Shown here: piece after piece, positions 25,739-34,296 of the stretch
Layout: each line of letters begins with the position of its first letter
How positions within the stretch are numbered: position 1 is the first letter of the stretch
Origin: Anoxynatronum buryatiense
Lineage (GTDB): Bacteria > Bacillota > Clostridia > Peptostreptococcales > Tindalliaceae
Direction: 5' to 3'
DNA length: 64,000 nucleotides
Assembly: GCF_900182905.1 (NCBI RefSeq)
Contig: NZ_FXUF01000002.1
Location: 62,001 to 126,000 of the forward strand
Made by a program: the position numbers and the translations under genes
Notes under the pieces: generated by a model
Database searches by the model: none
What the model saw: only the letters and a program-made list of their open reading frames with translations
Told to the model about the DNA's origin: nothing

Positions 25739-28423
25739 ATGATTGAATGCACCATTAATGGACAGGTTGTCCAGACGAAGGAAGGCCAAACGATTTATGA
25801 AGCCGCAGCCAATGCAGGCATTAAGATTCCCACGCTCTGTCATGATGAACGATTGAAACCGCATGGCTCTTGCCGCATTTGTGTGGTGGAGGTGGCCGGT
25901 GCCCGTTCGCTCATGGCTTCCTGCAGTACACCGGCAGCCAATGGAATGGTCATTCAAACCGAAAGCGAGGCGGTGGTGACTGCCCGGAAAGAAATTTTAG
26001 ATCTTATTCTGGCCAATCACCCGTTGGATTGTCTCACCTGTGAAAAAGCGGGGCGCTGTACCCTGCAGGATCTATGCTTTCAGTATGATATTGAAGAGAG
26101 TTCTTTTGAAGGCAAACGCAAAAACTATGACAAAGATACCAGCAATGAATTTTTTGTGGCAGATCAGAGCAAATGTATTCTTTGCGGAAAATGTGTTTAC
26201 GTCTGCTCACAGGTTCATAGTACTGAAGCCATCTGTTTCGTAGACCGTGGGTTTGAAACCCATGTGGGGACACCTTTTGGAATGGGACTGTCAGAATCCA
26301 CCTGTGTTTCCTGTGGAAACTGCGTCTCGGTTTGTCCCGTGGGAGCCCTTCTTCCCAAGCGAAAGGAAAAATACCGTTATTGGGAAACCAGGGAAGTGAA
26401 AACCACCTGTGCCTACTGTGGTGTTGGTTGTCAGATGAATTTGCTGGTGAAAGATAATAAAGTGGTGGAAGTCTTGCCTGTCAAAGGAGCTGCCAATGAG
26501 GGACTTTTGTGTGTTAAAGGAAGGTTTGCCCATGATTTCATCGGTCATCCTGATCGTTTAACGACACCGTTGATCCGTCGGAACGGCACTTTGGAACCCG
26601 CCTCCTGGGAAGAAGCACTGAACCTGGTAACCGAGAAAATTCAGACCATACGGCAGGAACATGGAGCAGATGCCATTGCCGGTTTTTCATCGGCCAGAGT
26701 GACCAACGAAGAAAATTATCTGATGAACAAGCTGATGCGCGGTGCCATTGGGACCAATAACATTGACCATTGTGCCCGTTTATGCCATGCCTCCACGGTG
26801 GCAGGTCTGGCAACCACGCTGGGGAGCGGTGCCATGACCAATCCAATGGCAGATGTGAAAAATGCAGAAGTGATTTTTATCACCGGCTCCAATACAACCG
26901 AAGCACATCCGGTGATGGGGGCCTACGTGCGTCAGGCCCGTAAAGCCGGCAGCAAATTGATTGTGGCAGATCCCCGGGAAATTGAACTGGCAAAAGAAGC
27001 GGATCTTTTTCTGAAAATACGTCCCGGATCCAGTGTGGCCCTCTCCAATGCGATGATTCAAGTGATTTTGCAGGAAAAGCTGGAAAACAAAACCTTCATC
27101 GAGCAACACACCGAAGGGTTTGATCAGTTAGTGGCGGCTGTGGCAGAATGTACACCTGAATGGGCTGAGACCGTGACAGGCGTTCCGGCGGAAACTGTTC
27201 GTCAGGCAGCCCGCATCTATGCCACCAGCAATGCTTCCAGCATTATCTACTCCATGGGTATCACCCAGCATGTGAATGGCACAGAAAATGTGATGAGCCT
27301 TTCCAATCTGGCACTGGTCACCGGTAACCTGGGAAAAGCGGGCGCAGGTGTTAATCCCCTGCGTGGTCAGAACAATGTGCAGGGAGCCTGCGACATGGGC
27401 GCACTGCCCAATGTAATGCCCTCTTACCAACCTGTGAACAACCCCGAAACCATTACCCGATTTGAAGAAACATGGGGTGTTGCACTGCCTCAAGGCCCCG
27501 GACTCACTGTTACCCAGGCGATTCCGGCGGCAGCAGAAGGGGTTGTGAAAATGCTGTATGCAATGGGGGAGAACCCCATGATTTCTGATCCTGATACCCA
27601 TCATGTGAAGGCAGGACTGGAGAAAGCATTCTTAGTGGTGCAGGATATCTTCCTCACAGAAACTGCTGAACTGGCAGATGTGGTGCTGCCTGCGGCTGTC
27701 TTTGCCGAAAAAGAAGGCACCTTTACCAATACCGAGCGCCGGGTGCAGCGGGTGCGTCAGGCAGTGATGGCTCCAGGAGAGGCACGGCCTGACTGGTGGA
27801 TTCTCATGCAGTTGCTGAATCGCTTGGGCTTGGAGTCGGTATATCGAGAAGCGAAAGACGTTTTTGAAGAAATACGACGGGTGGCTCCCTCCTACGCGGG
27901 CATCAGTTACGACCGCATTGAAGAGGAGGGGATTAGCTGGCCCTGTCCATCGGAAGATCATAAGGGAACCCCGATTCTGCATGTGGGTAAAATCGCCCAG
28001 GGTGCCGGTCTGTTTAAGCCTGTTCAGTGGCATCCATCACCAGAGCTGGGGCAGGAAGCATACCCGCAGACCATGACCACCGGAAGGATCTTATACCACT
28101 TCCATACCAGAACCATGACCGCCAAATCGCCGGGAATCGAAGCCATTGCACCAGAGAATTACGTGGAAATACATCCCGAAATGGCGGCATCCAAAGGAAT
28201 TCAAGAGGGTGATTTAGTGGCAATAGCTTCTCCCCGGGGCGAAATCCGTGTGAAAGCCCGCATCACTGATCGGGTTGACTCTCAGGTGGTTTTCGTCCCC
28301 TTCCACTGGAGCGAAGGGGCTAATGTGTTGACCAATGGTGAAGTGCTGGACCCCTACTGCAAAATTCCAGGATATAAAGTGACGGGTGTCAGTGTTGAAA
28401 AAGCAGCTGATATCCGATCATAG
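25739..28423 (+). CDS. fdhF: Formate dehydrogenase alpha subunit, Cys-containing, with NuoG-like N-terminus
   Basis: An 894-residue molybdopterin oxidoreductase. The N-terminus has a 2Fe-2S domain (C34, C45, C48, C62), a His-Cys3 segment (HPLDCLTCEKAGRC), two 4Fe-4S motifs (CILCGKCVYVC and CVSCGNCVSVCP), then a 4Fe-4S/molybdopterin domain (CAYCGVGCQ) and the dinucleotide-binding C-terminal domain (about 770-890). The catalytic position is C349 in ARLCHASTVAG, so this is a Cys, not selenocysteine, enzyme. It oxidises formate or reduces CO2, probably with an electron-transfer partner encoded elsewhere; no fdhD, hydrogenase or diaphorase gene is adjacent. Confidence 0.9.
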   Translation: MIECTINGQVVQTKEGQTIYEAAANAGIKIPTLCHDERLKPHGSCRICVVEVAGARSLMASCSTPAANGMVIQTESEAVVTARKEILDLILANHPLDCLTCEKAGRCTLQDLCFQYDIEESSFEGKRKNYDKDTSNEFFVADQSKCILCGKCVYVCSQVHSTEAICFVDRGFETHVGTPFGMGLSESTCVSCGNCVSVCPVGALLPKRKEKYRYWETREVKTTCAYCGVGCQMNLLVKDNKVVEVLPVKGAANEGLLCVKGRFAHDFIGHPDRLTTPLIRRNGTLEPASWEEALNLVTEKIQTIRQEHGADAIAGFSSARVTNEENYLMNKLMRGAIGTNNIDHCARLCHASTVAGLATTLGSGAMTNPMADVKNAEVIFITGSNTTEAHPVMGAYVRQARKAGSKLIVADPREIELAKEADLFLKIRPGSSVALSNAMIQVILQEKLENKTFIEQHTEGFDQLVAAVAECTPEWAETVTGVPAETVRQAARIYATSNASSIIYSMGITQHVNGTENVMSLSNLALVTGNLGKAGAGVNPLRGQNNVQGACDMGALPNVMPSYQPVNNPETITRFEETWGVALPQGPGLTVTQAIPAAAEGVVKMLYAMGENPMISDPDTHHVKAGLEKAFLVVQDIFLTETAELADVVLPAAVFAEKEGTFTNTERRVQRVRQAVMAPGEARPDWWILMQLLNRLGLESVYREAKDVFEEIRRVAPSYAGISYDRIEEEGISWPCPSEDHKGTPILHVGKIAQGAGLFKPVQWHPSPELGQEAYPQTMTTGRILYHFHTRTMTAKSPGIEAIAPENYVEIHPEMAASKGIQEGDLVAIASPRGEIRVKARITDRVDSQVVFVPFHWSEGANVLTNGEVLDPYCKIPGYKVTGVSVEKAADIRS

Positions 28424-28456
28424 TCATCAACTGAAAACAGTATAAGAGTAGACCTC

Positions 28457-28524
28457 AAACAGACAGTAACCGTCAATGGCAGAGACAAGATTATTCGAAG
28501 CTGCCATTCGGGGCTGTCTGTTTT
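28457..28524 (+). terminator. Large hairpin terminator after formate dehydrogenase
   Basis: AAACAGACAG pairs with CTGTCTGTTT, with an internal perfect stem AATGGCAG/CTGCCATT. The run TTTTGCTTTG follows. Confidence 0.65.
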
Positions 28525-28580
28525 GCTTTGGGCCATCAAGGGAAGCGAAATCAAGCGTGTTTGTAAGGTGAAGTAACATG

Positions 28581-29522
28581 CTACAGGTTGCTTAAATAGG
28601 TCGTATATACGTTTAATTTGTCGAGGATCAGTTTTTTAAGTGGAGCAGGCTGTATCGATAGAATGGTATCCCCATACCCCAGGAAATAGGCGGCAATAAA
28701 GTTCTCTTCTCCGATATTGTAAAAACCACGAATCGTGAATGTTTCATCATTCAAACACAAAGTCATTGATGGGTAATGTTCCTTTTGAAATATGTCTGCA
28801 CCTTTTTTCGATACCATGACTTCGAAATCAGTTGCACCGGGGTTTTTGTAAAGAATGGCAGGCGATTTTATAAAATCAGCAACTGGCCTTGAAGGGTAAA
28901 CAAAGTTCTCTTTCACATCGAGTACCTTGTCGCAGCGAAACACGTGTGTGTGACCTGTTTCAACATGACAGCCTGTCGCGTACCATTGGCCGTAGGCAGC
29001 AGATATATTGAAAAACTGAATAGTATGCTGATGAATGGCATTGTTTTTTTGATACTTGATATCACACACTTTTTCTTCAAGAGCAAAATGCAAGATATCT
29101 TTCAAAAAATGACAGTGATTTTTTTGTTGCGTGGACCCCAAGCTGAAAACTTTCTCAATCTTATGAAGCGTGGCCACCTTTTCTGCAGAAAGGCACTTTT
29201 CAAATTTGCGCTTTAATTTTTCGATGCTTAGATGAAAAGGTGTGGTTTCATACGCTCTTAACGTGATCATTGAGAAGTAGAGGGCAAACACTTCGTCGGT
29301 GTCAAAGACAATGGGAGATAAGAGCCTGTTTTGCAGAAGACCGAAATAACCATTTCGGCCTGATTGAGAGAAGAGAGGCATTCCCATTTCTTCAAGTGAC
29401 CGGACATCCCGCAGGGCAGTGCTTTTTGAAATGGTGTATCTTTCCATAAGATCTTTCAGATTGAATGAATTTTTATCATTCAAAAAAAGCATTAAATCGT
29501 TCAATCGTTCAGATTTATTCAT
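28581..29522 (-). CDS. HTH/WYL-domain transcriptional regulator
   Basis: A 313-residue regulator. An N-terminal winged helix-turn-helix (about 1-60; YTISKSTALRDVRSLEEMGM) is followed by a WYL domain (about 135-215; YGQWYATGCHVETGHTHVFRCDKV) and a C-terminal extension. WYL regulators sense small ligands or nucleic acids. The ATG at 29522 has GGGAGG upstream. It is divergent from the FMN-binding protein gene with a palindromic region between, so it probably regulates that gene. The coding sequence is more AT-rich than the flanks, a hint of transfer. Confidence 0.82.
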   Translation of the reverse strand: MNKSERLNDLMLFLNDKNSFNLKDLMERYTISKSTALRDVRSLEEMGMPLFSQSGRNGYFGLLQNRLLSPIVFDTDEVFALYFSMITLRAYETTPFHLSIEKLKRKFEKCLSAEKVATLHKIEKVFSLGSTQQKNHCHFLKDILHFALEEKVCDIKYQKNNAIHQHTIQFFNISAAYGQWYATGCHVETGHTHVFRCDKVLDVKENFVYPSRPVADFIKSPAILYKNPGATDFEVMVSKKGADIFQKEHYPSMTLCLNDETFTIRGFYNIGEENFIAAYFLGYGDTILSIQPAPLKKLILDKLNVYTTYLSNL

Positions 29523-29544
29523 GATAAGAGACCTCCCTTCAACC

Positions 29545-29602
29545 ATTATACTAAATGGTGTCATGATTTGATACCTTTTTGAAATATACTGTCAGTATCA
29601 AA
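29545..29602. promoter_or_regulatory. Divergent control region with palindromic operator
   Basis: A perfect palindrome ATACTG-T-CAGTAT spans 29586-29598, and a longer inverted repeat TTTGATAC/GTATCAAA (29567-29574, 29595-29602) encloses it. A TATAAT on the minus strand at 29545-29550 is a likely -10 for the regulator; the TATACT at 29585-29590 could be the -10 for the plus-strand gene and overlaps the palindrome. Confidence 0.6.
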
Positions 29603-29621
29603 ATGAAAAGGAGAATGATCC

Positions 29622-30044
29622 ATGGTAACAAAAAATGAACTGATAAGGATCATGAAAGCACACACTGAAATGGCATTGGCAACAAGTGTTGACGGACAGC
29701 CGAATGTGCGCATTGTTAATTTTTACTTTGATGACACAGCAAATATACTGTTCTTTACCACTTTTGGTGATAATGACAAGGTCAGGGAATTTGAAGCTAA
29801 TTCACAAGTGGCGTTTACAACAGTTCCGCATCACGGTAACGAACATGTAAAGGCAAAGGGAACTGTCAAAAAGAGTGGCCGCACCATTTTTGAGGTTGCT
29901 GAGGGGTTCACAAGCAAAATACCAGACTATCAAGAAACAATTGAGCAGGCCGGTGAGTACTTAGTCCTTTATGAAATAAAATGTGACACAGCGGTGGTGA
30001 CATTGGATTTTGAGAACATTGATACCATTCGCTTGAGTGACTAA
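29622..30044 (+). CDS. Pyridoxamine 5'-phosphate oxidase-family FMN-binding protein
   Basis: A 140-residue split-barrel flavoprotein of the PPOX-like superfamily: MALATSVDGQPNVRIVNF at the N-terminus, FFTTFGDNDKVREFEANSQVAFTTV in the middle. Members bind FMN, F420 or haem and include reductases and resistance proteins; the exact activity cannot be assigned. AAAGGAG precedes the ATG. It is divergent from a WYL regulator that probably controls it. Confidence 0.8.
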   Translation: MVTKNELIRIMKAHTEMALATSVDGQPNVRIVNFYFDDTANILFFTTFGDNDKVREFEANSQVAFTTVPHHGNEHVKAKGTVKKSGRTIFEVAEGFTSKIPDYQETIEQAGEYLVLYEIKCDTAVVTLDFENIDTIRLSD

Positions 30045-30170
30045 GTGACCGGATCTCAGTACTTTATTGAATAACCCAACCAAAAACCCGCGGGATAAGT
30101 GACAGAAATCCGTTTTGAAAAAGCGGCTGATTCCACTTGTGATGACTGCCTGATAAGCTTGTAGAAACAT

Positions 30171-30213
30171 AAAAAGCAGAAGCTGCCGAAAGTTCAGGCA
30201 GCTTCTGCTTTCT
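30171..30213. terminator. Bidirectional terminator between convergent genes
   Basis: A 14-bp perfect stem AAGCAGAAGCTGCC/GGCAGCTTCTGCTT (30174-30187, 30197-30210), with an A tract before and T-rich bases after. Confidence 0.85.
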
Positions 30214-30245
30214 ATGAAATCACCTCGATACCACCTTTATGCCAT

Positions 30246-30932
30246 CTATACCACTTTGTTCATCAATAAGGGATGAGGTATCGAGGTGGAGCATTCGGCC
30301 AGAGAGACAATGTCATTCTGTAAAAGCAGCAGCACCGCTGCAGTGCTGTGGAAAGCCCGGGGCAACAGTTCGGCAGTGCTGCGCTTCATCTGTTCTTCAG
30401 TGGGCTGATGAAGCAACATTTCATGGGAAAGGGCACGAAGTGCATTTGACTCCAGGATCTCCAGTGGATGCCGCCCCTTCACTGCAATAAGCCTGCGGGG
30501 AATAAAGGCCTGAAAATGATTTGAAGCCCAGGATTCATAGTGGTGATGCCCCTGCAACAGACAGCCAATGGCATGGTGGGGCACACAGAGATCCTGTATC
30601 AGGTGCAGCACGATCCCCAAGTGGAAAAAATAGCGTTGTGCGTGACGCTCCTTGAATGCCTCGTCCATGATGTTCAGGTTATTTGTCAGTTCATCGGCAG
30701 CATGGTGAACACCGGGAAGGCCGCTGTGCTGCAAGGGATGATAAAAGTGACTCAGGTTTCGCAATCCCTGATCAGTCCATTGGCTGCCTTGATGAATGAA
30801 GCTCATGAACGAAGGGAGAAGTTCTGCCAAATAGCGGTGCCCGCTGCCGGCGAGAAGTGCCGGCGCATACTCTGAGCAGCAACGGTGAATATTTTTTTGT
30901 GGAGTGGAAGACTTGGAAAAAAATGTCAGCAT
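30246..30932 (-). CDS. Zinc-dependent phospholipase C-like protein
   Basis: A 228-residue protein resembling the all-helical zinc phospholipase C/S1-P1 nuclease fold: HHAADELTNN early, then HLIQDLCVPHHA (about 110-121), the signature metal-binding stretch, and HYESWASNH (about 129-137). It lacks a signal peptide and the mature N-terminal Trp of secreted enzymes, so it may act inside the cell or be degenerate in activity. It overlaps the 3' end of the diacylglycerol glycosyltransferase gene by seven bases. That coupling suggests shared work on membrane lipids, for example supplying diacylglycerol (inference). Confidence 0.7.
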   Translation of the reverse strand: MLTFFSKSSTPQKNIHRCCSEYAPALLAGSGHRYLAELLPSFMSFIHQGSQWTDQGLRNLSHFYHPLQHSGLPGVHHAADELTNNLNIMDEAFKERHAQRYFFHLGIVLHLIQDLCVPHHAIGCLLQGHHHYESWASNHFQAFIPRRLIAVKGRHPLEILESNALRALSHEMLLHQPTEEQMKRSTAELLPRAFHSTAAVLLLLQNDIVSLAECSTSIPHPLLMNKVV

Positions 30933-32044
30933 GATAGAAGTCCCCTCTCTTCCAGCGGTATTTGCAGCAGGGAAGCAACGTTAGCAGCAGCCTCTGGAAA
31001 AGCTGCCTGACGAGCCTTCTGGCACATATCATGAAGGCGCTCTGGATGCTGACGAAGTTGACAAATGAGCAACTCAACTTCATGTATATGTTTTGCCTGA
31101 AGGGCCCAGCCCTGACTCGCCGCTAGCGCTGCATTTTCTTCTTCATGACCTGGGAGGGGATTAAGGATAATAGTGGGAAGTCCGGCAACCGCAGCCTCTG
31201 AAAGACTGACTGCCCCCGCTTTGGTAATAAGCAGGGAAGCCTGCTTCATAAGGCGGGGAATATCATTGGAAAAACCCATTATTCTCCAATTGGCTAAATG
31301 GCGGGTGCGAATTATTAAGCTGTCATACAGAGCCTTGTTGTTGCCGGTGACCACCACAAAATGCAGTTGTGGGAAAGCTGTCATCAACAGATCGGTGCAG
31401 GCGGTCAGGTTTCCAATGCCGAGCCCGCCCCCCATGATCAGAATGTGCTGTTCGCTGACAGCAGGTTCATTTAACAGGGGATATAGATAAGAGGCTGTTT
31501 CGACAGGTGCTGCAAAGCCCTTTTTCACAGGAATACCGGTGAGGTATAGCTGTGATGCGGGGATGCCTTCATCCCTTAATGACATCACCTGGGAAGAATG
31601 GGCAACAAAATAACCGCTGAGCTGGCGGTTTAACCAGAGGGGGTGATATCCAAAGTCTGTGAGAACTGCGTAGGCAGGTGCCAGGGCAACGGATCGGTAG
31701 GCAGCAACGGGAAAGGGATGGGTAAAGATAAACAGCGAGGGGGAGAGTTTCTGCTGCAGCTGCTTCAACAGGCGGTAACACAGGTAGTGGAGCATGGACA
31801 CAGCACGGGGATTTGTCTGGTGTGTCTGTGTCCAAAGATACGCTTTTGAAAAAACGGAAGGTGCCTTTTGGATGGTGGTTAAATATAGTTTATTCACCAT
31901 CTGATAAATCCGCTTTTCTGCCAGCAAATCAATGACATGAACCTGCTGGGAAGAATTCAGTTGCAGCAGTGATTCCTTTAAAGCACCGGCAACTTGATTA
32001 TGCCCTGCGCCGATGGATGCAGTGACAATAACAATGGTTCGCAT
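30926..32044 (-). CDS. MGDG synthase/UgtP-like glycosyltransferase
   Basis: A 372-residue GT28-type glycosyltransferase. The N-terminal half starts TIVIVTASIGAGHNQVAGAL, the typical MGDG-synthase-like domain; the C-terminal half has GGGLGIGN, MKQASLLITKAGAVSLSEA and NPLPGHEEENA for UDP-sugar binding. Members transfer glucose, galactose or GlcNAc-type sugars to diacylglycerol or related lipids at the inner membrane face. AAAGGAG precedes the ATG. The product may be a glycolipid or teichoic-acid anchor. Confidence 0.85.
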   Translation of the reverse strand: MRTIVIVTASIGAGHNQVAGALKESLLQLNSSQQVHVIDLLAEKRIYQMVNKLYLTTIQKAPSVFSKAYLWTQTHQTNPRAVSMLHYLCYRLLKQLQQKLSPSLFIFTHPFPVAAYRSVALAPAYAVLTDFGYHPLWLNRQLSGYFVAHSSQVMSLRDEGIPASQLYLTGIPVKKGFAAPVETASYLYPLLNEPAVSEQHILIMGGGLGIGNLTACTDLLMTAFPQLHFVVVTGNNKALYDSLIIRTRHLANWRIMGFSNDIPRLMKQASLLITKAGAVSLSEAAVAGLPTIILNPLPGHEEENAALAASQGWALQAKHIHEVELLICQLRQHPERLHDMCQKARQAAFPEAAANVASLLQIPLEERGLLSC

Positions 32045-32215
32045 GGGGAACTCCTTTCAACAGTTGTCATCCATTGCTGATGGTTGTTGCGGGGGAATAA
32101 TGTCACCACTAATGTATCAAATGGCCGGGGAAGTTGGTTTCAGATCATGTAAAAAACAGGTAAGGATTCTGTAAATCCATGGAAAGACGTCATCGCTTCA
32201 GTCAATTCCGGTGAT

Positions 32216-32244
32216 TTGCTGACATCTGTATTTCATCTGATAGT
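32216..32244 (+). promoter_or_regulatory. Possible promoter of the proton-pump subunit gene
   Basis: TTGCTG (32216-32221), 17 bases, GATAGT (32239-32244). If used, transcription would start around 32251-32255, too close to the ATG at 32263 for a ribosome binding site, supporting the downstream TTG start. Confidence 0.4.
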
Positions 32245-32307
32245 CAGACTGTCTTCTGTGGTATGAGTGAAGTAGAACGTGCATTTCAGCAGACGGGAGG
32301 TCTTCGC

Positions 32308-34179
32308 TTGAACTATATTCGGCTGATGGTGCAGATGGGATTACCGCTGTTGGTGATCATGTTTATGGTGATTGAACTGATGCTGCCCCGGATCATGCCG
32401 GGACAGGAGCCCCGCCAGGTGCGGCGTAATGCGGCCAAGGGGTTTGTGTTTCTGAATACGATCATTCTGGCAGCCACCTATTGGGAAGTGATGGAGGAGC
32501 CCATCATTTACCGGCTGGGCGGCGTTTTCGGTCAGGGCATGTATTTTCAAATAAACCTGCTGAACTATCCTTTTTTAGTATTGGCAGGAATCCTGTGGCT
32601 GCTGGTGGGATATTACAGCATGGAAGACATTCATTATCTTTTTTACACCATCACCTATCTGGCGACACAGGGAGCTTTTCTGGCCGGCGATTTTCTTACA
32701 TTTTTTCTCTTTTTTGAACTAATGACCCTGAGTTCCTATGCACTAATGGTCTACCACCGGGGGGAAGAACAGCTGGAGGCCGGTTTTGTGTATCTGTACA
32801 TGGGTATCCTGGGCGGCCTGCTGCTGCTGAGCGGCATATTGCTCTTGGTAGCTTATACGGGAACGGCAGAATGGGTGCACCTTGCAGCGCAGTTCAGTGA
32901 AATGGGGAGCATCAAATATCTGATCGCCCTGTTCTTGTTAACGGGACTGGGAATGAAGGCTGGGATGGTGCCCTTTCATTTTTGGATGCCCCGCATTTAC
33001 GAAAAGGCCCCTTTTGCAGTGGTGATTCTGTCTTCGGCCATGCTGGTAAAAGTGGGTGGCTACGGCATGTTGCGAGTGATGTCAGTGACCTTTTCTGCCG
33101 GAGCGGAAGATCAGGCACCTTTCAGTGCCGTTCTTTGGCAGGTGTCTGAGCAGGTGGGGCTGATGCTCCTTTGGGCGGGGATCATCACCATGATTGCAGG
33201 TGCCTTGCTGGCTCTGATGCAGAGTAATATCAAGCGAATGCTGGCCTACAGCACCATCAGCCAGATGGGCTACGTGATCATGGGTGTTGGCATTTCTGCA
33301 TATCTGGGATACCTGGGAGTCTATGGTGTGGCCGGTACCCTCTATCATATGATCAATCATCTCTTCTTCAAAGCACTGTTGATCATGACCGCCGGCACCC
33401 TTTTCTTTGCCACAGATGAGGTGAATCTTTACCGACTGGGAGGTCTCTGGAAAAAAATGCCTGTGATTGCAATACTTACGCTTATCGCACTTATGGGAAT
33501 CACCGGGTTTCCCGGATTGAACGGTTATGTCAGCAAGACATTGCTGCACCATGGCCTTGTCCAGGCCATGGATCAGGGGCCAGCCTCCCTGCAAATGGCA
33601 GAATGGCTCTACAAGGCTGCCGGTGCAGGAACGGTAGCTTACGCCATCAAATACTTCTATTTTGTTTTCGTGAAATCAGGGGAGGTTCTCCTGCTCAGTC
33701 AATCGTCCCTTTTGCCCGATGGACAGGTGGTGGGACCGTCACGTTGGATGACCCAGGTGATGACCTGCCTGGCAGTGATCATGGCTTTCACAGGCCTGCT
33801 TCCTGCTTTCTGGATCAGGCATTTGATGGCGCCGGCAGCCATGTGGGTTTCCCGGGTACCGGCGTTGGTGGAAATTCAGCTCACTGGACTTAATTTTTGG
33901 AATGGTAAAGATCTTTTGGGAACCATTCCTGTTTTTGCTGCCGGATTTCTTCTGTTTATTTTAGGTCGGCGGTTCCAGCTCTTTGCCCTGGAACTGCCTC
34001 GTTGGGTATCGGCTGAACAGGTGATTTTGCACCCTGTGCTCAGTTTTTGCCGGCGGTTTTCCACCTTCTGCGTGAAGCGATATGAATCGCCCATTATTTT
34101 TGGAGATGCCCTGATTTATGCGGTGACACTTTTCGTGATGATGGTGCTGTTGACAGTATTTCAGATCTGGGCCAGGTAA
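32308..34179 (+). CDS. Orphan proton-translocating antiporter/NuoN-NuoM-like membrane protein
   Basis: A 623-residue, about 14-helix protein of the proton antiporter M family (NuoL/M/N, MrpA/D, HyfB). Helices and the conserved Lys/Glu pattern are seen: FFELMTLSSYALM, GMKAGMVPFHFWMPRIYEKAP, KRMLAYSTISQMGYV, MINHLFFKALLIMTAGT and GFPGLNGYVSKTLL. No other complex I, Mrp or hydrogenase subunit is nearby. TTG 32308 is preferred because GGGAGG lies seven bases upstream; the in-frame ATG at 32263 has none. It may be a partner of a distant complex or a stand-alone ion pump. Confidence 0.82.
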   Translation: MNYIRLMVQMGLPLLVIMFMVIELMLPRIMPGQEPRQVRRNAAKGFVFLNTIILAATYWEVMEEPIIYRLGGVFGQGMYFQINLLNYPFLVLAGILWLLVGYYSMEDIHYLFYTITYLATQGAFLAGDFLTFFLFFELMTLSSYALMVYHRGEEQLEAGFVYLYMGILGGLLLLSGILLLVAYTGTAEWVHLAAQFSEMGSIKYLIALFLLTGLGMKAGMVPFHFWMPRIYEKAPFAVVILSSAMLVKVGGYGMLRVMSVTFSAGAEDQAPFSAVLWQVSEQVGLMLLWAGIITMIAGALLALMQSNIKRMLAYSTISQMGYVIMGVGISAYLGYLGVYGVAGTLYHMINHLFFKALLIMTAGTLFFATDEVNLYRLGGLWKKMPVIAILTLIALMGITGFPGLNGYVSKTLLHHGLVQAMDQGPASLQMAEWLYKAAGAGTVAYAIKYFYFVFVKSGEVLLLSQSSLLPDGQVVGPSRWMTQVMTCLAVIMAFTGLLPAFWIRHLMAPAAMWVSRVPALVEIQLTGLNFWNGKDLLGTIPVFAAGFLLFILGRRFQLFALELPRWVSAEQVILHPVLSFCRRFSTFCVKRYESPIIFGDALIYAVTLFVMMVLLTVFQIWAR

Positions 34180-34296
34180 AGGCCGCTGTTGTGATGGTTT
34201 GTGGTACAATGGGACTGGATGAAAACCATGGGCAGATGCCCTGACCAACACCATATCGATTCACGTGCCAATCAACTGAAAAGGAGCATGATTTCA

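Noticed and set aside
32263-32307. ATG 32263 as start of the proton-pump subunit
   Set aside because: No ribosome binding site precedes it, while TTG 32308 has GGGAGG at the ideal distance.
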